This document shows, one piece after another, positions 34,358 to 42,040 of a stretch of 64,000 nucleotides of DNA; position 1 is the first letter of the stretch; each line of letters opens with the position of its first letter. The stretch covers positions 186,001 to 250,000 of the forward strand of contig NZ_JACLAW010000005.1 in the NCBI RefSeq assembly GCF_014230315.1, in the 5' to 3' direction. This DNA comes from Novosphingobium flavum. GTDB lineage: Bacteria > Pseudomonadota > Alphaproteobacteria > Sphingomonadales > Sphingomonadaceae. The notes below the pieces were generated by a model. The model was not told where the DNA came from. It did no database searches and saw nothing but the letters and a program-made list of their open reading frames with translations. The position numbers and the translations under genes were made by a program.

Positions 34358-35779
34358 TTAGCCGTGGGCGGGCCCGATCCGAAAAGTGCCGACAAGCCTT
34401 GCCATGGCGCCGCCCGCCAGCACGACCAGCGTCAGCACGAACCACGCGAGAGCCTGTACCTTGCCCGCCGGCATTTGCCCCACCGGCAGGCCGACGGGAA
34501 AGTCGATCAGCCCAAGGAACGAACCGGCCAGAAGCGCAACCGCGCCGCTCCCCAGTTGGAGGCCGATGAACATGAAGCTGGCCACCATGCCCTGTGCCGG
34601 GCGGCCGGTGTTCGCCTCGTGCTCGTCGCCGATGTCGTAGGTCACCACGTTGAACGGTACGACGTAGAGCCCGTAGGCGAGGCCGCCGATAAAGCGCAGG
34701 GCGAACATCAGGGCGCCGATGCCGGCAGTGCCGGGCGGCGGGGACAGGCCGGACAGGGGCAGGATGATGGCAAAGGCCTGGGCGACGAAGAAGGCGCCCA
34801 AGCCCAGCATCATGGCGTCGCGCGTGCTGAACATCCGCAGGAAAACAGGGGCCAGCGCCATGGCGAGAATGGAGCCGAACGTCGCCGCCATCAGCAGGCG
34901 TGGGGTCCACGTCTCGTCCAGCTGCCAGAAGTAGGTGGCAAGGTGCAGCGACAGCTGGTTGATGACCGAGTTGGTGAACAGCACCAGAAAGGCCACCAAC
35001 AGCAATCGCCCCACATTCGGCGTAATGCGGATCGCACGCGCCATGTCCTTGAGAATGGCGAGGGGGCTGCTGCCGGGCCCGTCCGGAGCGATGTCGCACG
35101 TGGTGGCCTCGATCGCGCGGGCCCGGCGATAGGTGCCGAGCGCCCCGATCAGCATGAGCACGCCGCCGAGCAGTGCCACGAACACGCCGAACGGGGTGTA
35201 GGGGGCCGGGTTGAGCTGCGGCTTGGGAAAGGCGGCGCTGTGCACGAAGAATATCCCGAATGCGACCGCAGGCACGGTAAGGATGATCAGCTGATTGCCG
35301 ATGTTGCGCATCACGGCGATCAGGCGCCGTTCCGTCACGTCGGTCGACAGTTCTCCGCCCAGGGCATAGGCCGGGACCGTCCACAGCGAGATGCCGCAGC
35401 GCGCAAGCAGGCCTGTGCCGAGCAGCCAGCCGAATATCTGCAGCTGATCCATCCCGGCCGGAGGGTTGAAGACAGCGGCGATCCCGATGGTGAAGGGCAG
35501 GATGGCCGCGAACATCAGGGAGTGCCGGCGGCCAAGCGGCGCCTTGGTCAGGCGATCGGAGAAGGCCCCGATCCATGGGTCGACAATGGTGTCGAACGCG
35601 ATGATCACGGCAATGGCCAAGCCGAGCAGCCAGCCCTTGAGACCCACGACCTGCGCGTAGAAGAACAGGACGAAAGCGTCCCATGCGAAGGACTTGAGCA
35701 ATTCCGGCATGGCGCAGATCATCCAGGCGATGCGCTCTGGCCAATTCAACCGATGCTTGATGCGTACCATTGGTTTCAC
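34358..35779 (-). CDS. MFS/GPH-type sugar or glycoside symporter
   Basis: A 473-residue transporter with 12 predicted helices. Features of the glycoside-pentoside-hexuronide:cation symporter branch are visible: FDTIVDPWIGAFSDRLTKAPLGRRHSLM (the D...G..SD.....GRR loop between helices 2 and 3) and a similar loop in the second half. An internal ATG three codons in is an alternative start. It is the last gene of a leftward operon with a thioredoxin-like protein and an unknown protein and probably imports a glycoside or its sugar product. Confidence 0.82.
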   Translation of the reverse strand: MKPMVRIKHRLNWPERIAWMICAMPELLKSFAWDAFVLFFYAQVVGLKGWLLGLAIAVIIAFDTIVDPWIGAFSDRLTKAPLGRRHSLMFAAILPFTIGIAAVFNPPAGMDQLQIFGWLLGTGLLARCGISLWTVPAYALGGELSTDVTERRLIAVMRNIGNQLIILTVPAVAFGIFFVHSAAFPKPQLNPAPYTPFGVFVALLGGVLMLIGALGTYRRARAIEATTCDIAPDGPGSSPLAILKDMARAIRITPNVGRLLLVAFLVLFTNSVINQLSLHLATYFWQLDETWTPRLLMAATFGSILAMALAPVFLRMFSTRDAMMLGLGAFFVAQAFAIILPLSGLSPPPGTAGIGALMFALRFIGGLAYGLYVVPFNVVTYDIGDEHEANTGRPAQGMVASFMFIGLQLGSGAVALLAGSFLGLIDFPVGLPVGQMPAGKVQALAWFVLTLVVLAGGAMARLVGTFRIGPAHG

Positions 35780-35830
35780 TGCACTTCTCCCATCGGGTGC
35801 GGACTTTTGTCGCCACCCATGCGGTGCCGG

Positions 35831-36361
35831 TCAGCCGGCCGTCAGTCTTGCTCCCGCGCCGAAAAATCGCACCGTTCCGTCCGTTTCCGCGGCACTCGCC
35901 ATCACGCACAGCTGTATGCCGAAGCGCAGCGGCAGCGGGCGTTCGAGCGTGAAGGTGCTGAGCCGCCGGTCGCATTGCGGGTGCCACGGGCGGGCTTCGG
36001 CGGGGATGTCGGCCGGCACGGCAATACTGTCAGGCGAGGTCAGTCGCGGGATCAGTTCGACCCGCTCCATGCCGCCGTGCTGGAGCGTCGCCCATGACAG
36101 GCGCGCGCCATCGAGCACTTCCCACATGAGCTGCAATTCAGTGAGGTGCAGAGTCTGGCCGTCCTGCTCGACGATGGCCGGAATGGGGAAGTGGAACCAG
36201 GCATCCTTGCCGCCGCGCAAGCGAAAAGCGCTGAAGAACCCCCGGTAGAACCCGCTTCCTTCCGACCACGGCGCTCCGTCCACCGGCGCGAAATAGTCAG
36301 GCCCCCGCTCCTGCGGCTGCACGCTCGCGGCCGGGACCCAGATGCGAGAGGTCACGCCCAT
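35831..36361 (-). CDS. Conserved protein of unknown function
   Basis: 176 residues, no signal peptide or membrane helix. Aromatic-rich beta-type sequence (SRIWVPAASVQPQERGPDYFAPV, WFHFPIPAIVEQDGQTLHLTELQLMWEVLDGARLSW) suggests a beta-sandwich or jelly-roll. I start at the ATG that overlaps the end of the upstream thioredoxin-like gene by ten bases, which implies translational coupling. I do not recognise the family; its place between a thioredoxin-like protein and a glycoside symporter suggests a part in the same pathway. Confidence 0.6.
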   Translation of the reverse strand: MGVTSRIWVPAASVQPQERGPDYFAPVDGAPWSEGSGFYRGFFSAFRLRGGKDAWFHFPIPAIVEQDGQTLHLTELQLMWEVLDGARLSWATLQHGGMERVELIPRLTSPDSIAVPADIPAEARPWHPQCDRRLSTFTLERPLPLRFGIQLCVMASAAETDGTVRFFGAGARLTAG

Positions 36362-36963
36362 GAGGGATCCTTCCCCGGCCGCCACTTGATCGAGCAGCCA
36401 GCGCTCGGGCGCTGCGGCTGAGGCGCCGGGAGGCCGGCCAGCAGGGCGTCCAGCGCGGCGCGCATGTCATCGCCGGTAACGGGAAGATCGGTCCGCAGCG
36501 GCGGCATGCCGGGCATGGGCGGGCGGTTGATGCTCGGCCTGCTCTCGTCGAACTGGCCGGCGTAGTAGAGGCGGCGCTCGCCATCGTAGAGGAAGAAGTC
36601 CGGCGTGCAGATCGCGTTGTAGGCCAGGGCCACGTCCTGGCTTTCATCGTGCAGGTAGGGGAAGGGGAAATCCCTGTCCGCAGCCAGTGCCTGCATGTGG
36701 GCATAGTCGTCGTCCGGATATTCGTCAGGCCAGTTCGACGAGATCGCCACGACCTGCAGGCCCTTCGGCTCATATTCGCGCGCGAGCCCGATCAGTCCGT
36801 CGAGCAGATGGAGCACGAACGGGCAGTGATTGCAGATGAAGGCAACCAGCAGGGCCGGAGCCGGGGCGAACTCTTCCAGCGTGCGAATCCGTCCATCTGT
36901 ATCGGGCAGGGCAAATGGCGGCGCCGGCTGGCCGTAGTCGAGTTGGCGGGACAATCTGAGCAT
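36352..36963 (-). CDS. Thioredoxin-family protein (AhpC/TSA-like)
   Basis: A 203-residue cytosolic protein with the thioredoxin fold: DYGQPAPPFALPDTDGRIRTLEEF, then the redox motif C-N-H-C within LLVAFICNHCPFV near residue 45, and a cis-proline region AICTPDFFLYDG near residue 122. C-N-H-C with a following PF is the pattern of the thioredoxin-like group that includes stand-alone oxidoreductases of unknown partners. First gene of a leftward operon; the divergent promoter region is AT-rich and shared with the isomerase-like gene at 37107. Confidence 0.82.
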   Translation of the reverse strand: MLRLSRQLDYGQPAPPFALPDTDGRIRTLEEFAPAPALLVAFICNHCPFVLHLLDGLIGLAREYEPKGLQVVAISSNWPDEYPDDDYAHMQALAADRDFPFPYLHDESQDVALAYNAICTPDFFLYDGERRLYYAGQFDESRPSINRPPMPGMPPLRTDLPVTGDDMRAALDALLAGLPAPQPQRPSAGCSIKWRPGKDPSWA

Positions 36964-36980
36964 TCTCTCTCCCCTTTTTT

Positions 36981-37010
36981 ATAGAAATAAAATATCTATT
37001 CGTATATTTG
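36981..37010. promoter_or_regulatory. AT-rich divergent promoter region
   Basis: An AT-rich block between the thioredoxin-like and isomerase-like genes holds ATAGAA, six bases further TATCTAT, and the palindrome-like TATTCGTATA (36997-37006), the latter also present at 51317-51326 before the second deglycosidase operon. Likely -10 and operator region. Confidence 0.4.
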
Positions 37011-37106
37011 GCGCGAGGCAATGGCGAAGTTTCGCCGCGCCGACAGGCGAGCGGAGGGGCTCCTCCAGCCACCTGTCGATCAGACGTGCCGGGAGGAGAA
37101 AAGGCT

Positions 37107-37886
37107 GTGTCATTCGATATTTCAGTGAACCTTGAGTACATGTTCCACGAAGCGGGCGACCGTATCGAGGACCGTGTGGCGGCTGCGGCGGACGCGGGTT
37201 TTACGAAGGTGGAGCTGTTCACTACCGACGGGCGGGATCTTGCCTGCCTGTCTGCCGCGCTGGCCGACAATGGGGCGAGCCTGGTGAGCGTTGTTGCCGA
37301 TCCGCGAACCCGCCTGGTCGACCGCGATACCCATGCCGGTTTTCGGGACCTGTTCCGCAAGGCGGGGGAAGATGCGGTCGCGCTCGGCTGCCCGCGCATC
37401 GTCGTGGGGTCGGGGCCGGGCGTGCCTTACATGAAGCGGCCGGTGCAGCTGGCGATCGTGGCCGAGGCCGTTGCCTCTATCGTGCCGATCGCGGAAGAAC
37501 TGGGGCTCATCATCATGCTCGAGCCGGTGAATACCCGGATGGACCACCCGGGCGTCCTTTTCAGCCAGACCGAGGATGCGCTGGCGGTGATCGCGCAGGT
37601 CGGCTCGCCGCGCGTGCGCCTGCTCTATGACATCTACCACTCGATCGTGGAGGGCGAGGACCCCGCCGCGATCCTGCCGCAGGTGAGCCACCTGCTTGAG
37701 CATGTGCAGGTGGCCGACGTGCCGGGGCGGGGCGAGCCGGGTTCGGGCACGGTTGATTGGGAGCGGCAGCTGTCGCTGCTCGGGTCAGTCGGTTATTCCG
37801 GGCTGATCGGCGTTGAATGCTATCCGACCAGAGCCTCGACCGCCGAGGCGCTCGCATCGTTCCGTCAGCTTTGCGATCGGGTCTGA
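37107..37886 (+). CDS. Hydroxypyruvate-isomerase-like TIM-barrel protein
   Basis: A 259-residue sugar phosphate isomerase/epimerase (AP endonuclease 2 fold), starting at a GTG seven bases after GGGAGGAG. Putative metal ligands are E in IIMLEPVNTRMD, D/H in LLYDIYHSIVEGED, H in HVQVADVPGR and E in GLIGVECYP, the hydroxypyruvate isomerase (Hyi/OtnI) layout. A close paralogue lies at 56667-57428, so the island encodes two. Within a keto-sugar pathway it may isomerise a 3-keto or enol sugar; exact substrate unknown. A hairpin terminator follows. Confidence 0.78.
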   Translation: MSFDISVNLEYMFHEAGDRIEDRVAAAADAGFTKVELFTTDGRDLACLSAALADNGASLVSVVADPRTRLVDRDTHAGFRDLFRKAGEDAVALGCPRIVVGSGPGVPYMKRPVQLAIVAEAVASIVPIAEELGLIIMLEPVNTRMDHPGVLFSQTEDALAVIAQVGSPRVRLLYDIYHSIVEGEDPAAILPQVSHLLEHVQVADVPGRGEPGSGTVDWERQLSLLGSVGYSGLIGVECYPTRASTAEALASFRQLCDRV

Positions 37887-37892
37887 GGTGAC

Positions 37893-37918
37893 CGGGCGGC
37901 GCGTCACAGCGCCGCCCG
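37893..37918. terminator. Hairpin terminator between convergent genes
   Basis: Ten-bp GC arms (37893-37902, 37909-37918) with a 6-base loop followed by ATTTT, six bases after the isomerase-like gene stop and before the convergent GMC oxidoreductase stop. Confidence 0.85.
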
Positions 37919-37930
37919 ATTTTCCGGATG

Positions 37931-39550
37931 CTATCCCTGTTGGTCGGCCAGGATCAGTTCGGCCGCACGCTCTGCCACGGCCATGGCCGGGCCATTGGTA
38001 TTGCCGGAAACCGGCGTCGGCATGATCGAACAGTCGACCACCCGCAGGGCCGCGATCCCGTGGACCCGGCAGTGGATATCGACGACCGAGTTCGCCGGGT
38101 CTGTGCCCATCGAGCAAGTGCCGGTGCCGTGAAGGCCGCATTCCACCATCTTGGCCAGTTCCGCCTCAATGGCCTCGTCGTCCTGAACGGCAGGACCGGG
38201 CATCCGCTCAGTGCCGATGAACGCCTTGAGCGGATCCGACACGGCGATGGCGCGGAACAGCTTGAACAGCTCGATCGCCTTCGCCTTGTCGTAGGGATCG
38301 GACCATAGGGCGGGATCGATCTGCGGCGCCTGCCGGAAATCCGGAGAGGTGAGGGTAACCGCCCCGCGGCTGCGGGGCCGCAGGTGATAGCCGGAGAAGG
38401 TGAGGCCGGGCTTGGGGGTCAGCGGGCTGCCCGGGCGTTCGGCCATCTCGTTGATGGTGCGCATGGCAAAGGGCGCGGCGGCGACCTGGAAATCTGGCCA
38501 GCGCGGATCGACGCCCTCGCTGGCGACCAGGCCCGTCAGCGGCATTCCGACGCGGGCGAGGTGGCCCGTGCCGGTCGCGAAATACTGCAGCGCATTGCGA
38601 TAGAGGCGCCAGCCAAAGAATTCGCGGTTGGTGCCGGGGTGGTTATGGAGGTCGAACGAGACGCCGAACTTCTGGTGGTCGGCAAGGTTCTGACCGACCG
38701 CAGTGAGGTCCTTCACGACGGACAGGCCAAGGGATTGCAGCGTCGCGCCGGGTCCGACGCCGGACAATTGCAGCAATTGGGGCGAGCCATAGACCCCGGC
38801 CGAGAGGATTACCTCGCCCGCGCCGAAGGTCACTTCCTCGCCATTGCGTTCGCACAGCACGCCGGTAGCGCGGCCGTTCTCGATCAGCACGCGCTTGACC
38901 GCGGTAAAGGTGGCGATCGTGAGGTTGTGGCGGTTCTGCACAGGCTTGACGAAGGCCTTGTAGGACGATTCCCGTTCGCCTTTGCGGTCCACCGTATATT
39001 GCGAGCGGCCGACGCCGTGCGCATAGGGCGTTGTGATGTCGTCCAGCCAGGGCATTCCTTGCGTACCGAAGCCGGCGGCGAGGGCATCGAACACGGGCGA
39101 CCGGTATGTCGACGGCGTGACCTGCAATTCGCCGCCCTGGCCTCGGCCCGGGTGCGCGCCGGGATCCCGGTAGTCCTCGAACTTCTTGTAGCAGCGGGAA
39201 ATCTCGTCCCAGCCCCAGCCGGCAAGTCCCTGCTTTGCCCAGCCGTCGAAATCGTCCGGCATCCCGGTCAGATACCAGGTGCCGTTGATCGCTGACGATC
39301 CGCCGAGGCCCCGCCCGTAGGTGTGAATGCCAGGGCGCATCCCGGGGCGCGATTTCAGCGGGAAGACCCGGAAATACTCAGGGTTGCCCATGATCTTCAC
39401 GAAGCCGCCGGCCATCCTGATGAAGGGGTGCTGGTTGGTTCCCCCGTCCTCGATCAGCAGGACGCGATTGCGTGGGTTCGCGCTGAGCCGGTTGGCCAGC
39501 ACGCAGCCGGCGGAGCCTGCCCCCACGATGATGTAGTCGAACTGGTCCAT
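37931..39550 (-). CDS. GMC-family FAD-dependent oxidoreductase
   Basis: A 539-residue flavoenzyme of the glucose-methanol-choline family. The N-terminal FAD-binding fold is YIIVGAGSAGCVLANRLS with the following E/D-rich segment LLIEDGG; GRGLGGSSAINGTWYLTG is the GMC signature 1, and the C-terminal catalytic H lies in GLHGTGTCSMG with the asparagine of SGNTNGPAMA. Overall it is closest in feel to choline dehydrogenase-like alcohol dehydrogenases. Directly divergent from a C-glycoside-deglycosidase-like pair, it is a candidate for oxidising the sugar C3 hydroxyl before cleavage, as FAD oxidases do in known C-glycoside pathways. Confidence 0.88.
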   Translation of the reverse strand: MDQFDYIIVGAGSAGCVLANRLSANPRNRVLLIEDGGTNQHPFIRMAGGFVKIMGNPEYFRVFPLKSRPGMRPGIHTYGRGLGGSSAINGTWYLTGMPDDFDGWAKQGLAGWGWDEISRCYKKFEDYRDPGAHPGRGQGGELQVTPSTYRSPVFDALAAGFGTQGMPWLDDITTPYAHGVGRSQYTVDRKGERESSYKAFVKPVQNRHNLTIATFTAVKRVLIENGRATGVLCERNGEEVTFGAGEVILSAGVYGSPQLLQLSGVGPGATLQSLGLSVVKDLTAVGQNLADHQKFGVSFDLHNHPGTNREFFGWRLYRNALQYFATGTGHLARVGMPLTGLVASEGVDPRWPDFQVAAAPFAMRTINEMAERPGSPLTPKPGLTFSGYHLRPRSRGAVTLTSPDFRQAPQIDPALWSDPYDKAKAIELFKLFRAIAVSDPLKAFIGTERMPGPAVQDDEAIEAELAKMVECGLHGTGTCSMGTDPANSVVDIHCRVHGIAALRVVDCSIMPTPVSGNTNGPAMAVAERAAELILADQQG

Positions 39551-39608
39551 GCTCTCCTGGGGTCCGTAGATAAGTAGAATTTTCGTTCGATTTTCTTGAG
39601 CACGGGCC

Positions 39609-39637
39609 TTGACCTCCTGTCAAGCGATAATTAGAAC
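39609..39637 (+). promoter_or_regulatory. Candidate promoter of deglycosidase pair 1
   Basis: TTGACC at 39609-39614 and TAGAAC at 39632-39637, 17 bases apart, about 35 bases before the beta-subunit ATG. The -10 overlaps the left arm of the inverted repeat at 39629-39650, which suits repression. Confidence 0.5.
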
Positions 39638-39650
39638 CGCCTTTCTAATT
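39629..39650. promoter_or_regulatory. Perfect 8-6-8 inverted repeat (operator candidate)
   Basis: Arms AATTAGAA and TTCTAATT separated by six bases lie between the divergent GMC oxidoreductase and deglycosidase genes. Related sites with the same TAGAA-N6-TTCT spacing occur at 57516 and 62317, and half-sites at several other island promoters. Probably the binding site of a dimeric regulator, for which the TetR protein at 42041 is a candidate. Confidence 0.65.
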
Positions 39651-39671
39651 ATGCGAAAGGGAGAGCCTTCC

Positions 39672-40052
39672 ATGCTGCCAGTCGAACGCGTGATCGGAGA
39701 GGAGGGGCTGAGCGCGACGCCCGCCGGTTTGCGCCTTGCCATGCGCTTGCCGTGGTATCGCTCGCTGCCGTTTTCGACCGTTGAAGTGGCGGCACTGGCG
39801 ATCGACGGAGAGCCGGTCGACCTGTCCGAAGCGCAGGTCGAATACGACGGCGCGTCGTGGCCACTTGCCGAGCTGGGCGAGCAGACCAACCGTTTCTGGT
39901 TCGTGCGCGACAGCGCCTTTCTCGTGCTGCCCGGCCGCTGCCTGGCGCCGGGTTCCGAGCACAAGGTGGCGCTGACGATCAACGTCAACCCGCCCTACAT
40001 CCCCGGCATGAAGCGGGCCAACCCGCAGACCGAACTGCTCAGCGTGAACTGA
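39672..40052 (+). CDS. DUF6379-like protein, probable C-glycoside deglycosidase beta subunit (pair 1)
   Basis: A 126-residue, beta-rich small protein: LRLAMRLPWYRSLPFSTVEVAALAIDGEPVD, a W-rich middle, and a C-terminal sheet ending SVN. Pattern and size match DUF6379, the small subunit of known two-component C-deglycosidases (DgpB/CarC/DfgB type), which pairs with a TIM-barrel subunit. The alpha-like gene follows 21 bases later. I start at the ATG after GGGAGAGCC; an ATG at 39651 in frame is less likely because it lies within the operator. Cytosolic. Confidence 0.72.
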   Translation: MLPVERVIGEEGLSATPAGLRLAMRLPWYRSLPFSTVEVAALAIDGEPVDLSEAQVEYDGASWPLAELGEQTNRFWFVRDSAFLVLPGRCLAPGSEHKVALTINVNPPYIPGMKRANPQTELLSVN

Positions 40053-40073
40053 GCGAGCGAGAGGATTTCCAGA

Positions 40074-41069
40074 ATGACCAGCGCAACGGGGCCGCAAGTC
40101 GGCGTCACGCTCTATTCCTTCACCAACGAATGGCTTAGCCGCCAGTTCGACCTGCCCGGGCTGCTGCACGAGGTGGCAAAACGCGGGCTGGGGCCGAACA
40201 TCGAGATCATCGGCTTCCAGAGCCTCAAGGAATTCCCTGACATCAGCGACGATTTCGCGGCGCGGTTCAAGGACCTCATCGCGGAAACCGGATTGAATCC
40301 GACCTCTCTGGCAATCAATTCCGACCGCTTCCTGAAGCCCGGCCAGCAGCCGATCGACGATGCGACGCTGGTCGAATATCACAAGCGCCAGCTGCGCTCG
40401 GCCGCCAAGCTGGGCTTCCCAGTGGCACGGTCGCAGTTCGCGCTGCCGGTTCACCTCCTGCCCGAGATCGCGCCCTATGCCGAGGAACTGGGCATCGTGA
40501 TGGGGGTGGAAGTCCACGCGCCGATGTGGGCCGGGCACCCGGCGGTACAGGCCTATGGCGAGATGTACGACAAGCTGAATTCGCCCGCGCTGGGGTGGAT
40601 TCCAGATTTCGGCGGCACGGCCAGCCGCATTCCCGCCTCGATGCTCGATGCCGCGCGCCGGGCAGGGGCAAAGGAAAGCCTGCTCGACATGCTCAAGGAG
40701 ATCTGGCTGGAGCCGGGCATGAGCCACGAGAAGGCCGGCAAGCTGCGCGAAAAGGCGCTGGCCGATGGCCATGCCCCCGCGCACATCCAGGCGGCGAGCC
40801 TGGCCTTCTTCATCCTTGCGAACAACGATCCGAAGAGCTGGGCCGCGCTGGTCGACCGCACCGTCCACATTCACGGGAAGTTCTATGGGGTGGACGATGA
40901 CGGCGTCGAGGAAGCGATCGACTACGAGACGATCCTGCCGCTGTTCCGCGACGGCGGCTTCACCGGCACGATCGTTTCCGAATGGGAAGGCCACGCCTAC
41001 GACACGCGCGATGCCTTCGAGCAGGTCCGCCGCCATCAGGCGATGTGCCGCCGGATTCTCGCCAGCTGA
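40074..41069 (+). CDS. TIM-barrel protein, probable C-glycoside deglycosidase alpha subunit (pair 1)
   Basis: A 331-residue sugar isomerase/epimerase-fold protein. Conserved metal/active-site candidates are E146 and H148 in GVEVHAPMWAG, D178 in WIPDFGG, H267 in HIHGKFYGV and E303/E305 in VSEWEG. The same four motifs are in the second alpha subunit in this window (50169-51191). In known C-deglycosidases (DgpC/CarB/DfgA type) this subunit binds a divalent metal and, after 3-oxidation of the sugar, cleaves the sugar-aglycone carbon-carbon bond by elimination. The beta-like partner lies directly upstream. Confidence 0.72.
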   Translation: MTSATGPQVGVTLYSFTNEWLSRQFDLPGLLHEVAKRGLGPNIEIIGFQSLKEFPDISDDFAARFKDLIAETGLNPTSLAINSDRFLKPGQQPIDDATLVEYHKRQLRSAAKLGFPVARSQFALPVHLLPEIAPYAEELGIVMGVEVHAPMWAGHPAVQAYGEMYDKLNSPALGWIPDFGGTASRIPASMLDAARRAGAKESLLDMLKEIWLEPGMSHEKAGKLREKALADGHAPAHIQAASLAFFILANNDPKSWAALVDRTVHIHGKFYGVDDDGVEEAIDYETILPLFRDGGFTGTIVSEWEGHAYDTRDAFEQVRRHQAMCRRILAS

Positions 41070-41075
41070 CCGTTT

Positions 41076-41104
41076 CGGGAGAGCGGGGCAATCCCGCTCT
41101 CCCG
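41076..41104. terminator. Bidirectional hairpin between convergent genes
   Basis: Twelve-bp perfect arms (41076-41087, 41093-41104) with a 5-base loop, between the alpha subunit and the convergent esterase-like gene. There is no T run, so it may act as a rho-assisted or processing hairpin. Confidence 0.65.
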
Positions 41105-41109
41105 ATCCG

Positions 41110-41988
41110 TTAATGGCGGTTCAGCCAGGCGATATACTGTCCGATCCACAAGTCGCTGGTCGTGCCGCCCAGACGCATCCCGAAGCCGTGCGAACCGCCG
41201 GAATAGAGGTGGAATTCAACCTGCCGGCTCTCGCCCAGCCACGCCTGCACCAGCCCAAGGCCGCCCTGTCGGAACAGCGGATCGTCGTTGGCGATCGCCA
41301 GGAACAGCGGCGGGCGAGGGCCGGGCTTCACCGCCTCGGTCATCGGCGGGTAGAGCAGGGCGACGTTTTCCAGCGCCCGCGCCTGCGGCTTGTTCTCGAT
41401 CAGCCGGATCGCCGTGCGCGATCCCGCCGAAAAGCCGACCACGGAGATCTTCGCCGGATCGAGCTTCCAGTCAGCGGCGTGCGAACGCACGTAGTCGATC
41501 GCGGCGGCAAGGTCATCGACGGCGGGCGGGTTGTCCGCGAGGGTGCTTTTGCCCATGCTCGCGAACAGCTTCATCGTCTCGCCGAGGTAGGTGGGAATGT
41601 CGCGCGTGGTCGGCATGGTGCGGTATTTGAGCACGAAGGCCGCATAGCCATCCGCGGCCAAGGCATCGGCCATGCGAAAGCCCTCGCTTTCGATCGAGAC
41701 GAACCGGTATCCGCCGCCCGGCACCACGATCACCGCCTTGCCATTGGCACGTCCGGCGGCGGGAAGAACGGGATAGAGCGCGGCCCCGGTGACATTGCGG
41801 ACGCTCACCTGATCGGTGAACGCTTCCCACTGCTCGCGGCCGGCTCCGCTGCCCAGTTCGATCGCGGGGCGCAGCGAAGCGGGGGCGGGCACTACCCGGA
41901 ACGCAGGCGGGCCGGGCTCGGCCGCCGTGGCGTTCCCGCCCGGCAGCAAGATGGCAAGCGCGGCGACCAGTAGCGCGGGTTTCAGCAT
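41110..41988 (-). CDS. Exported alpha/beta hydrolase (acetyl-xylan-esterase-like)
   Basis: The 292-residue protein begins after a GGGAGAG site with a signal peptide (MLKPALLVAALAILLPGGNATAA). Conserved parts are VIVVPGGGYRFVSIESEG (oxyanion region), the nucleophile elbow VVGFSAGSRTAIR, the acid in LFLAIANDDPLF and the histidine in YSGGSHGFGMR. This is the bacterial esterase/lipase group often linked to hemicellulose deacetylation; here it could remove acyl groups from glycosides before uptake. It is co-oriented with the TetR gene and shares its promoter region. Confidence 0.78.
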   Translation of the reverse strand: MLKPALLVAALAILLPGGNATAAEPGPPAFRVVPAPASLRPAIELGSGAGREQWEAFTDQVSVRNVTGAALYPVLPAAGRANGKAVIVVPGGGYRFVSIESEGFRMADALAADGYAAFVLKYRTMPTTRDIPTYLGETMKLFASMGKSTLADNPPAVDDLAAAIDYVRSHAADWKLDPAKISVVGFSAGSRTAIRLIENKPQARALENVALLYPPMTEAVKPGPRPPLFLAIANDDPLFRQGGLGLVQAWLGESRQVEFHLYSGGSHGFGMRLGGTTSDLWIGQYIAWLNRH

Positions 41989-42040
41989 TCGACGTCTCTC
42001 CCTTTTCATGCGGTCGTGCCGAACCCGGTTCAGGGCTGCG

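Noticed and set aside
34307..36097. Long plus-strand frame opposite the MFS gene at 34358-35779
   Set aside because: Highly charged, repetitive translation (Gly/Gln/His/Arg-rich), antisense to a good 12-helix transporter.
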